DNA of 14,930 nucleotides, taken from the NCBI GenBank assembly GCA_004335635.1, contig QAXH01004811.1, positions 1,636-16,565 on the forward strand, in the 5' to 3' direction. Below, piece by piece: positions 1 to 8,407 of the stretch. Origin of the DNA: Chloromonas sp. AAM2. Lineage: Eukaryota > Chlorophyta > Chlorophyceae > Chlamydomonadales > Chlamydomonadaceae. Made by a program: the position numbers and the translations under genes. Within the stretch, counting starts at the first letter, position 1; each line of letters begins with the position of its first letter. Below the pieces are notes generated by a model. The model saw nothing but the letters and a program-made list of their open reading frames with translations, was not told the origin of the DNA and ran no database searches.

Positions 1-1927
1 CACTGCTGGCGCAGCCCCTGGGCCTGCCTCCGCCACATCCAGCCCGCCCCCCTCCGGCCCACCCCGCGTGGTGGTGCTACTCAAGGAAGCCGTGTTACTC
101 AACAGCCTCAAGCACATCATGGTGCGTGTCTGGACCTGAATCATCTCACAAGGCCCAGGAGGCAGGTAGTGTGTCACTGTGCGCACTGAAATTGCTGCCA
201 GCTCCAGGTCGTCACTGAAGGATGTCACTGGAGCACGTGCTTTTGAGCTTTGGATGTAAAAGCAGTCAGCGTGTGTTTGTTTTGGTTGAGGAGCTGAGCT
301 TGTGTTGCGCGGTCAGTGCATCATGATGTCACATGATGATGTTGTACGGGTGCTCGAGCCATGTTGTCTACCGCTTGTGGGATGGTACAGACGTCAAAAG
401 ACGATCACTCGATCACTCAGTCACGTGACCCCTGTGCAGGTTCTGGTGCCAGAGATGGAGGATGACATCACTCAGTGGGCCACGTGGTCAGCGGGCCAGG
501 CGCAGCTCTCCAGCGAGGGGCAGCTGCTGCCTGACGGGGTCGACATTGGGGTGCACTTTGCTCAACTCGTCAAGGAGCTCAGGTGAGCCTTTCTGTTGTG
601 AACAGTTGAAATGAATACTGATGCGAGTTGTGCACGCATGAAGTTGAATTGGCGCCTGGTTGGTGTGCTGCTTTACCAGGCTAACCCGAGATGACCCAAA
701 TCGTCCTTGTAGTCTGACTGGGTTTTACAGTGGAAATGGTGTGGTTTGGAATGTATGTTGCTCAGATCGTCATGCTGCCCAGGCGAGGTCCAGAACTCAT
801 ACGAAGCTGGTGGTCAGTGCACGCATGAGGATTGGGCTCGTTTGGAAAATCCAGTGTGTGTTGTGGCAGGGTGAAAGTATTTTGTTAGTGACCCAAAAAT
901 GTCTGTGCAGTGCCCTGTAGCTGGGCCTGCATTGCTTCCTGATTCGGGTGCTGGTGCACTGTCTCTTCAGGTCCGGCTACGCTGAGGCTGTGGCTGCGTG
1001 TGCGGGGCGCCTGGCCGAGGTGCTGCGGGGCATGCCAGCCACCAACATACGCGTGGCGCTGGAGCCCACACGTATGGCCGCAGAGCAGCCCCAGGCGTAT
1101 CCAGCGGTAAGTCGAGGCCTCATGCATGTAGGTGAACGTTGTGAAACCATCACACGTGTCCTCCCATTTCCTCATCGTAACGGGGCAGTGAACTGTGAGC
1201 GTGAGCAGGCCGTGGTTTGCGACACGGCTTGCTGGTGTTGGCCCATGCTTGCCTCACTGTGCAGGGTGAGCCTTCTGCAGTCTACAGTGCCCAGCCTATA
1301 GGTGTGTATGTGACCGTCAGAGCGCTGTCGGCGGTTCACCCAACCGTGTTTCTTGTGCGTGTGTGTGGCGTGCTCAGGTTAGCAGCGCTGCTGCTCAGAA
1401 GCAAGCCCTTGAAGAGGCGTTGTCGCCCGTGTTGGTTGGCATCCACGAGGCTCTGGGGGCGCTTCAAGCCGCGCTGGACACGCGTGTGTGCATTGCCACG
1501 GGCCGAGCGCTCTGGGACTATGTCGGAAAGGACCTGCACCTGTTCGTGTCCGCGCTGCATGTAAGTTGATGCTGATGTATCACAAACGTATATCTACCTT
1601 GTCGCTGTGCGCGGTCTTGCTATCTAGTCAGCGGCTGCAATGCTGCTTGCGCCCTCAGGTGGCCACCACCTTCACTGTTGCCTCGCCACTGCACACTTGC
1701 AGGAGCGCAACGAGGACTCCTCAACGCTTCCATCCGCTTGGCGGGCTCGCCAGAACGCTGATACAGCTGCCCGCCGGATCGACGAAGCCTTCTGCCAGAC
1801 GTTCACTGAGATGCTGAACGGTGCCGTCCAGGCTTGCGACCTTGCCCCGCCCGCACACATGGATAAGGTTCACAAGCTGCTGCAGAGGAACAACGCGGTT
1901 ATAAACATGGCGTTCATCCCCTTCTAG
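1..1927 (+). CDS. C-terminal part of a PATROL1-like MUN-domain (DUF810) protein, 5' end outside the window
   Basis: Five exons are seen: <1-121, 440-582, 971-1106, 1378-1560 and 1703-1927 (stop TAG 1925-1927). Introns are GT-AG with donors such as GTGAGC and GTAAGT. Phases agree at every junction, giving the last 268 residues. After a Pro/Ser/Ala-rich linker comes a helical stretch (VVVLLKEAVLLNSLKHIM). The tail contains VCIATGRALWDYVGKDLHLF and later DLAPPAHMDKVHKLL. As I recall the family, this arrangement (an IATGRALWD-like helix, then a DL-PP linker and a short final helix) matches the C-terminus of plant PATROL1-type DUF810/MUN proteins. These are related to Munc13 tethers; PATROL1 in Arabidopsis promotes delivery of a proton pump to the plasma membrane. 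Plant members are about 1,000 residues, so most of this gene lies upstream. Frame and exon structure are well supported; the family call is from memory of motifs and moderately sure. Function in an alga is inference. Confidence 0.6.
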
Positions 1928-2176
1928 CTGCACTCCTATCTCAACACTCGGATCCGGCCTTACACAAACACGTTTTCATTTCTGGTCCCCTGAGCTCGTG
2001 CTGCGTGTCCATCTCACACTTTGGGTCATGGTGTGCTGTCCCATCTCGACCAGTTGTGTTGCTTGAGATTTCACAGCTTCTTGCTTTACTGCTCTCACTC
2101 CTCGTGTGCTTTGGTGTTTGGTTGCTTTATTGTATGTGTTCCATCTACTCCAGCTGGTGTGGGCACTCAACTCACG

Positions 2177-2181
2177 TGTAA
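2177..2181 (+). terminator. TGTAA polyadenylation motif of the PATROL1-like gene
   Basis: TGTAA lies 250 nt after the stop codon of the upstream plus-strand gene. TGTAA is the usual chlorophyte nuclear poly(A) signal. The match is only five bases and its use is inferred from position. Confidence 0.4.
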
Positions 2182-2538
2182 TCACCCAACCAAGTCTGCA
2201 GACATCAGAACAAGCTCAAGGCAGATGGGCAGGCTACCACAGGCACGTGAATTCACTTCTACCTCGGCTCCCAGGTTTGCCCCTCTTCTGTAGGCATTCA
2301 GTTCATTGAATCTTGCAATGAACAATGACATTCTCACCCGGGTGCCCCATGTGTATCCCTTCCTTCAGATCCACTCTCCCCCCTCGCCATTCACGATTGC
2401 TTATTTTCCTGTGTTGTCAACGCTCTCAGGCTGATCGTTCCCTCAAAGTTTTAATAAATTGTTCAGCTAGTGAGCTTTATTCTTCATCCGTTCAACTTTG
2501 CACAAAACACGCTTTGCGTGTTACCTACCCAATCACGT

Positions 2539-2543
2539 TTACA
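2539..2543 (-). terminator. TGTAA polyadenylation motif of the light-harvesting gene
   Basis: TTACA on the plus strand reads TGTAA on the minus strand, 166 nt beyond the stop codon of the light-harvesting gene. Assigned from motif and position only. Confidence 0.4.
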
Positions 2544-2708
2544 AAGCTCAAGAAGCTAGTGGACTGGGCACAGCGGGCACGAGCCCCAGCCAAAGAAAGT
2601 CCTCTCGCCAGCAACACGGGGATGCAGGCACGCCACAACACTGTTAGATGAGAGAAGGGATATTTCGATACAAGGAACAAAAATTGGATGAAAATGAAAG
2701 CTCTCCGC

Positions 2709-4551
2709 TCATGGCCACAGCGCCTGCAGGAAGCAGGGGGTGGGGATTGTGATGCCGTTGAAGTCCACTGATGGGGGGATCATGCAAGGAGGGGAGATGG
2801 CCTGGCCGGGGATGACCTGCACAGTGACAACAAACATGGCATCGGTTATCGTTCCGAGTAACGAACATGTAAACAACTCAAATTGGCTGTGAGCTGAATA
2901 CGAAAGACAGGGAGCCGTGCTGGCTTCATCCACCAGGTATTCATCAGTTGGCTGGGGGAGCGAAGTCTGTGTTCAACTGATCTATTGAAGTACTCACCGC
3001 AGCCTTGGAGAAGATGGTGGTGCCGAAGGGGTCGGCGATGTGGTCGCTGAGCGCAGCCAGGGGGTTCTTGCCTGTCACTTGTGCGGACATGACAAAGCCT
3101 GTGAACAGAATGAGAGGAGACCAAGAATGAGAGGACCAGTTGTCAACAGATACCAAGAGTCTGTTTTGCATAGGAGTACCACCCAAACGTCTGTGCTGGC
3201 ACTACCTGGTGATAATACCCGTCTGGTGCTATGCGTTACAGCTTGCTTAATTACTTGTCATCACGCACATGGCCTGCATGCTCCTCATTCCAGTTCAGGA
3301 CAACTCACCAACAAATGCCAACATGGCAAGGCGACCGTTCTTGATCTCCTTCACCTTCATCTCCTGGAAAACGCAAGAATGGGTGCAAAAATAAGTGTTT
3401 GTCTGCCTACTTCGATCTGACACTCAAAAGGCAACGTTCCGCCTTTTTCCAGGCTTCAAACAGGCTGGTCCAGTCACTGTGACTCACTTCCATGGGGCCT
3501 GGGACGAATGGCGCGAAACCTGGGTAGCCGACCTCATGCTTGGCCAGGCTGCAGAAGTAAGGGCAAGACAGTCGTGAATATCAGGTGCATGATGCATCAA
3601 CCTTGCTTTCAACGTTCTTTATGTCACGTTAACGTTGCGTGTAAGACTTGCGACTGGCACTGGCAGGTGAGATGGCTGTTTTGCCCTGCTCTCAACGAAT
3701 GAAAGTAGAATTGAGAGGCAACGCGCACCTGTTCTGGGGGAACAGAGGGTCCTTGTCAACAGACCCTGGGTTCTTCCAGTCCTGCCACCGCTTGATCTCA
3801 ACAAAGTGCATCGCCCAGAACTGCACAGCAAGAAACGATTAAGCGTCTGAGCACATGCATAGAGACACTTGGATGGTGGTGAGCCCTGTCTGTACATGCG
3901 ATGTTTAGGTCTTACCTCAACGGCCAGCAGGCCCATGATGGGAATGGGTGTCTGGACCTGCAACCAATGATGAACAAACGACGCAGTGTGTTTTACTCCT
4001 TGCTATGCAATGCAATGTTGGGCAGCTACAGCAAAAAAAAATCTCACCTTTGCACCGGAGGTGTACCAGAAAACATCTGGGGCAGCGATCTCCTGTGCCA
4101 GGATGCCAGCAACTCCCAACATGGCTGCATGCATGCAGCAGCTCGCTTGATTGTGATAGAGAGCGTGGCACGCGTACGACCGAAGTCAGAGATTCGACAA
4201 AGTGCGCAAAGCGTACGAGCTCAACTCACCCCAGCGGCAGTGCACACGCTCTGACTCCTTGAACCAGGTCAGCCTCTCTGGGTTGGCGCCCAGTCCAAGT
4301 GGGTCATACCCGAAGTCGCCTGCACCGATCGTGGGTAAAAGAGCAGCTGTAGAGAAAAGCGTTCGCTTGATTCGCCTCTGACTGCGACGGCAGAGTCCTG
4401 ATGGCTCACCTGGAGCTGTGCCATCCAGGTATGCTGGTGGAGTGCTTCCTGGCAGCCACAGTGGCCTGTTGCTGGCCTTGGCGACCACGCGCTGACCGCG
4501 GGTCTGGGGCCTGGCACCAGTGGCAACGGCAGAACGCTGGGCAGCCAACAT
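2709..4551 (-). CDS. Light-harvesting chlorophyll a/b-binding protein, photosystem I antenna (Lhca) type
   Basis: Nine exons on the minus strand: 4551-4410, 4319-4230, 4124-4048, 3957-3916, 3820-3729, 3548-3488, 3363-3309, 3098-2998 and 2816-2709. All introns are GT-AG (90-210 nt) and phases agree, giving 768 nt and 255 aa. Residues 1-26 ([12 protein letters not shown]...VVAKA) are a chloroplast transit peptide. The LHC motif [10 protein letters not shown] is at 49-58. Helix B has E71, H74 and R76 in [11 protein letters not shown]. The middle helix has E125 and R128 in VEIKRWQD. The third helix has E174, N177, R179, Q193 and H206 in [11 protein letters not shown]...AQVTGKNP. These are the family's usual chlorophyll ligands and ion-pair residues. 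The protein would sit in the thylakoid membrane, binding chlorophyll and carotenoid and passing energy to photosystem I. The WQDWKNPGS loop favours Lhca over Lhcb, but the isoform number is not assigned. A Pro/Cys-rich tail (221-255) follows the last helix. The frame stays open upstream to an ATG at 4761, but the start at 4551 has the transit peptide and an A at -3. Confidence 0.95.
4124..4139. repeat. 16-bp perfect palindrome at an intron 3' end of the light-harvesting gene
   Basis: GCTGCATGCATGCAGC is its own reverse complement. On the minus strand its last bases form the CAG acceptor of intron 2, and the exon begins at 4124. It contains the CATGCATG core known in land plants as an RY element. 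Any function here is unknown. Confidence 0.7.
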
Positions 4552-4765
4552 TTTTGATGAGGTTCTGAGACACAAGGTGCAGGCAGCAGGTGACCGTGTT
4601 GGACACTTGAATCCGGAGAGAAGAGCGGATCTCCGGAAGAGTGACGTAACGGCAAAACCGATGATTGTTTTTTGGACTCCAGCATTGAGTACCGCGTGCA
4701 GGCAGCTGTCTTGCGCACCATGCGTGGTGGCTCTGCCTGTGGTGAGCTTGGTTACCATCATAAAC

Positions 4766-4771
4766 TATAAA
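4766..4771. promoter_or_regulatory. TATA-like element upstream of the light-harvesting gene
   Basis: CTATAAAT reads on the plus strand 215 nt upstream of the light-harvesting start codon. On the minus strand it reads ATTTATAG, so it is a poor TATA box in the direction of that gene. It could instead serve plus-strand transcription toward 5290. Weak evidence. Confidence 0.2.
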
Positions 4772-4872
4772 TTCTGTACATGTATGTAGTCTCAACTTGT
4801 TTCAAACTTGAACTGATGCGCGACGATGCCGGATTGCGGTCTGCTTGATGCCGTGCACCAATTGTTTTCAAC

Positions 4873-4878
4873 CACGTG
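4873..4878. promoter_or_regulatory. G-box core CACGTG upstream of the light-harvesting gene
   Basis: CACGTG, in the context CCACGTGCC, lies 322 nt upstream of the light-harvesting start codon. G-boxes are common light-response sites in plant antenna-gene promoters. CACGTG also occurs elsewhere in this window, for example in gene 1's first intron, so this is only suggestive. Confidence 0.25.
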
Positions 4879-5260
4879 CCTTTGGGCCGCTTTAGTTGGG
4901 CTCGGCTAGGGAGCAGCTCTGACTACCAAATTTACCTGTGGCTCTAGCATGTCCATGCTATTTGACCGTCCTGATCATCTGGCTGGCATTAACCCTTCGC
5001 TTATTGAGCCTTGCAAACCATTGATCGTGGAGAGGCGGCAGATGGCAGGCATGCTCGCGGGGTGACACCCCCACATGATCAAGCAATTTGCTTGTTTGTG
5101 TTTGCATGTCTTTTGAAACGAGTTTGGCAGGACGAGATTTGTACTACCATGTCAGGGGCATCCCGCACGGTCTCATTTTGGCATGGCAAGACACAGCTGT
5201 CCTTCTGAAGCCGCATCAAACCCAGTTGACGTTGGCCTTGATGATTGCGTGTAGTGCGTC

Positions 5261-5292
5261 AGCCCGTGTAATAAAGCCCGTGTAATAAAGCC
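5261..5292 (+). repeat. 14-bp tandem repeat carrying two TGTAATAAA poly(A) motifs
   Basis: The unit AGCCCGTGTAATAA occurs 2.3 times in a row. Each full copy contains TGTAA overlapping AATAAA in plus orientation, at 5267-5275 and 5281-5289. These would be strong 3'-end signals for a plus-strand transcript, yet no plus-strand gene is visible upstream. Confidence 0.75.
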
Positions 5293-5847
5293 ATAATTTG
5301 CCGTTGAGACTGAGGATTGCACACATAACCAAACCTGAGAAAACTGGGCACGCCATCTAACGGCACATGTGCTAAACGCACACCGCACAACTGACATATC
5401 GAGCAAGGCTATGGAATACGAGTGAGTCGCCAAAGTTAAGTCATGATGGTCAATGGCTTCTGTCAGGTTGGGTATCACAACATCATCAGCAACAACTGTA
5501 TCAAATGAAGCTGGTCAGCTCAACATTGAGCATAACACAGTCTGAGTCCTCCTGCAGCAGATGGCCGTCATCACATGACATGGCACAATGAATTGGTTCT
5601 TGGCATCCTGCCACGAGTGCTCTCCCTCCAGGCCCATGTCGCCTGCTGCCTGCTGGGGGTGTTGGGCATAAGATAGTAGGAGAATGGAACAGGAGGTGAA
5701 GGGGATTTGAAGATGCAGCCCTGGTGCCAGGCTGCTTTACTACTGACATTTGGCAGGTCCGGAGTGCGTGTGAACGCATGGTGTTTGGCAGGATGAGTGT
5801 GGGTTGGAAACTACACCTGGAATCCCTCCCCTCTTGTGACATTGGTC

Positions 5848-5924
5848 CAGGAAGCCGGGATTGGTCTGTTGCCCGCTTCACTTCGGCCCCAGACCAGGCG
5901 TAAGGAATCATTCAGTAAACGAAT
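5848..5924 (+). repeat. 77-bp dispersed repeat, copy 1
   Basis: This segment matches 12853-12929 in the same orientation at 75 of 77 positions, with no gaps. The two differences are CCGGGATT versus CCTGGATT and AAGGAATC versus AAGGATTC. A second short module (about 5815-5845, with CTTGTGACATTGG) lies just upstream here, but its relative lies downstream of copy 2. It falls in the presumed 3' untranslated region of the minus-strand gene. High identity in non-coding DNA suggests a recent mobile-element fragment; the family is unknown. Confidence 0.85.
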
Positions 5925-6016
5925 GGTGAAGAATGAACATGAGCGTCTGAGCCTGATGCAGCTGACTACCTTGGCAGTTGGCTGCATTAACTGCAGTACT
6001 TGGACGAAGGAGAGCA

Positions 6017-7716
6017 TCACCGCCTAGTGCGCTTGAATGGCCCGCCTGCCTCTAGCCGCAGCTCGGCATGAAGGTCGCAATCAAGGTGGTTGCCATGGTG
6101 GTGCCCGCCGTAGGAGCCCAGAAGCCCGATGTCCATGCATGCCTCCCGTGGGCACATGCCAGCTGCTGTCAGCAGCAGGTCAGCGGGCGACAGCGGGGAC
6201 TGCTGTGGCACATTTGACGGCAGCATCATGTCGCGTGGTGTGCGGGCACCATTGGAACCAGAATTGTAATGGTGATGCCTGAGATGCGTGCGCACACTGC
6301 GCACCAGGTCCGAACTGGCAAGTGGCCCACACACAACTCCTGCCGGATTGGCAGACAGCGCGGCCAACCCTTTGCCGTGACCATGCATTTGTACGTAGTC
6401 ATGCGGAGGCAGAAGATGGTCATCATTCAGATGGTGCATGCCACCAGACAGCCCCTGCATGCAAAGTGGGAAAGAGTGAAATTCAATGAGCGAGTGCATA
6501 TGGCCAATGGTATGCAAGTTTGACCTCAACTGATGATGGCAACACGTGCAATATTTAGTAGACTTGCGCTCTGCTGAACTCGCTAGTCAATTGGCATAAA
6601 CTCTCAAATGCCAATTGTACTAGATTTGGTGAAATTGTCACAACAGTATGGAAGGTGCCCATTGCCAAATCACAGGTGTATCACACATAAACCATTGACA
6701 GGAGGCATACAAACAAAGGCATTGACAGGAGGCATACAAACAAACAAGCTATTGACCATGCGGACTAGCTTGCAACCATTCTCAACTGATTGTCTGACAA
6801 GCAATCCACTCACCTGACAGTGCGTAGGCCCGTCCAGCCCGGCTTGTTCTTCGGTGAAGGAGTTGCCATTGGGTGACAAGACACCGTGTGAGCTGACAGT
6901 TAGTCTGCGTCGGTAATTGTGTGAAAGGTCCTGCAGCAGTAGCGGAGCAAAGCCCAGGGCTGTGGGTGACAGCAGCTGTGCTGCAGCCGAGCCGGTCATG
7001 GAAGGAGAGAGGCCGCCTTGGCTAGCCATGGCAGCTGCGAGAAGTGTCGATGCTGTCTGAGGAGACATTAACACGTCTGTGGGCGAAATTGCCCCTTGAC
7101 CGCTGACCCGGCATGCTTTGGTAGGGGTCTGCTGGTGAACGAAGTGCGCAGGCTGTGGATCGAGTTCAATGTTCGGCTGGTCACTGATAATGTGGAGGTC
7201 TGCGCCACGCTGCAGCTCCAACTGCTCCGAAACCCACAGTAGATGACCCCTGCAAAGTTGCCAAACACAACGCCAGCATCAGCAAACCTGCGCTTCGGAA
7301 GCTGGTGGGCGGAAGGCCCACAGCGCAGAACGTGCCCAGAATTGAGAAGCATTTGCATGAACCCACCGCTGTTGCAACTCGTATGATGTGTCCAGGAAGG
7401 CATTGAGCTGCTGCAGACGAGAAGTTTGTGCTGCATGAGACGGTGACAGCTTCTGCTCGGACACCATTGGCACGACTGGAAGCACGCCCATTCGTTGCAA
7501 GGCTATGCCGAGGTCATAGAGGACGACAGGGTTGCCATAACATTGTGGTGGTGCCGGCTGGTCATAGGCATGGTGCGTGAAACCCTGTTCATGCCCGCTG
7601 ACTGGCTGGCTTGCACCACCTCGGCTGGCTCGCCCACGCTTCTGTTGTTGTACCTGGCGCTGGGACTGCTGGCCTGGCCCTGACACACGAGCCTGCTGGC
7701 TCCCTTTGCGCACCAT
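6017..7716 (-). CDS. Unrecognised 407-aa His/Gln-rich protein with a Ser-Pro motif array, possibly nuclear
   Basis: Three minus-strand exons: 7716-7367, 7249-6814 and 6454-6017 (stop TGA 6019-6017). Introns of 117 and 359 nt are GT-AG and phase-consistent, giving 1,224 nt. The start ATG (7716-7714) is directly preceded by an in-frame TGA, which fixes it unless a leader intron exists. Residues 1-40 are basic and Gln-rich, with a nuclear-signal-like QQQKRGRASRGG. Residues about 99-131 (SRLQQLNAFLDTSYELQQRG then HLLWVSEQLELQR) look helical with leucine spacing suited to a coiled coil. Eight Ser-Pro sites follow (S91, S172, S179, S198, S211, S242, S348, S351), seven of them after Leu, Ile, Met or Pro-Leu. 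The last third is His-rich (LRHHHYN, YGGHHHGNH) and ends FKRTRR. No known domain is recognised. Composition suggests a proline-directed-kinase-regulated nuclear protein, which is inference. It is transcribed divergently from the 687-aa protein gene. Confidence 0.75.
6693..6746. repeat. 27-bp tandem duplication inside an intron
   Basis: Two copies with a period of 27, starting at 6693 and 6720, share an identical 25-base core beginning CATTGACAGGAGG and ending ACAAACAAA. The array lies in intron 2 (6813-6455) of the 407-aa protein gene. A third partial ATTGAC follows at about 6751. It is probably a recent replication-slippage duplication. Confidence 0.85.
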
Positions 7717-8407
7717 TCACGCGCTGCCGGCCACTCGGTTGTTCCAAAGTGCAAGTTGGAATGAGGGACGTATTTGAAATCGCTACTGCTTCCAGATAGT
7801 ATTGGCACTGTGCATCAGGCTGAATTTAATCAGGTGCCGCTCCTGCTAGCCGTCCAGCGATGGGCTGGTGCCTCCGAAGACGAAAAGTGGCTGCAATGCA
7901 CAGCAAAGCCTGAGAGTCAGTGCGCAGGCATGGGGCGCAGATTACACTATATGGGAAAAGCTAACACTTCTGCAGCATGCTCTGATCCCAGCGCAATGGA
8001 TGTAAAGCTTTGTGTTTCAAACTGCTGTGGCCCGCCCCAGTCATCTCACCTGGTGAGAGCGCCGGTGCTGCACAAGCTTACGCCACTGAGTTGCCCTTTG
8101 AACTCGAAACTACGCGAGTTGGATTAGACGCACGTTCTGGAGGCCAGGCACTGCCAGCATACGCGGTTCTGACAAGTAAAGCTGTCCGTTCGATGCTTCG
8201 TTTTCGTCGCCTTACAAATCGTTGGTCTTCAAATGCGCTGGAGCCAATGGATAGCTTTTTTTCAAACAAACCTATCATGTGCAAAACCGCTTTCCATGTC
8301 GGATGTTGTCAGTCTTCTCAGTCTGTGGAGTGTTTGCCGGCTAATCGCAAATTCAAATTTTGTTCTGCTTATCGATTCTGGTGGCAAGCTTATCGGCTTG
8401 TTGTGCT
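7717..8407. promoter_or_regulatory. Divergent promoter region between two head-to-head genes
   Basis: The 691 nt between the start codons of the 407-aa (minus) and 687-aa (plus) genes must hold both promoters and 5' leaders. I see no clear TATA box. Features are a 15-bp near-palindrome at 8044-8058 and an AT-rich patch near 8348-8362. No coding exon is supported. Confidence 0.5.
8044..8058. repeat. 15-bp near-perfect palindrome in the divergent promoter
   Basis: TCTCACC and GGTGAGA form 7-bp inverted arms around a single T. It lies between two divergent genes and could be a site for a dimeric regulator. On the minus strand it also resembles a splice donor (CAG then GTGAGA), so a leader intron of the 407-aa gene is an alternative. 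Confidence 0.5.

Larger units (their letters stand above)
1928..2708. other. Region between convergent genes, 3' untranslated parts only
   Basis: This 781-nt stretch separates the stop codons of two convergent genes. It is pyrimidine-rich on the plus strand up to about 2500. It carries one TGTAA motif for each gene in the correct orientation (2177-2181 plus, 2543-2539 minus). I see no convincing coding exon; open frames here show no recognisable composition or motif. Confidence 0.6.
4552..6016. other. Intergenic region with no supported gene
   Basis: This 1,465-nt stretch separates the light-harvesting start codon from the stop codon of the next minus-strand gene. It should hold the antenna-gene promoter and 5' leader on the left and the 3' untranslated region of the 407-aa protein gene on the right. 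It contains a 14-bp tandem with duplicated TGTAA/AATAAA (5261-5292) and one copy of the 77-bp repeat (5848-5924). Open frames on both strands look random and carry no motif I recognise. Confidence 0.55.

Noticed and set aside
1265..1300. Possible mini-exon (GEPSAVYSAQPI) within the third intron of the PATROL1-like gene
   Set aside because: The only GT donor leaves it out of phase with the next exon, while skipping it keeps the frame.
1659..1702. Alternative acceptor CTCAG at 1658 for the last exon of the PATROL1-like gene
   Set aside because: It adds 44 nt, which shifts the reading frame away from the conserved C-terminus; the acceptor before 1703 keeps it.
4552..4761. A 70-residue N-terminal extension of the light-harvesting protein from ATG codons at 4761 and 4758
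   Set aside because: The frame is open, but the extension would bury the clear transit peptide starting at 4551 and is unlike known antenna precursors; it is more likely 5' leader and promoter.
4826..4909. 27-residue plus-strand frame beginning MPDCGLLDAV after the TATA-like element
   Set aside because: Too short and without coding evidence beyond an ATG; mentioned only because of the TATA and poly(A) motifs around it.
5501..5911. 136-codon open frame on the minus strand
   Set aside because: It includes part of the dispersed repeat, has no motif or compositional bias, and lies in the presumed 3' untranslated region of the 407-aa protein gene.
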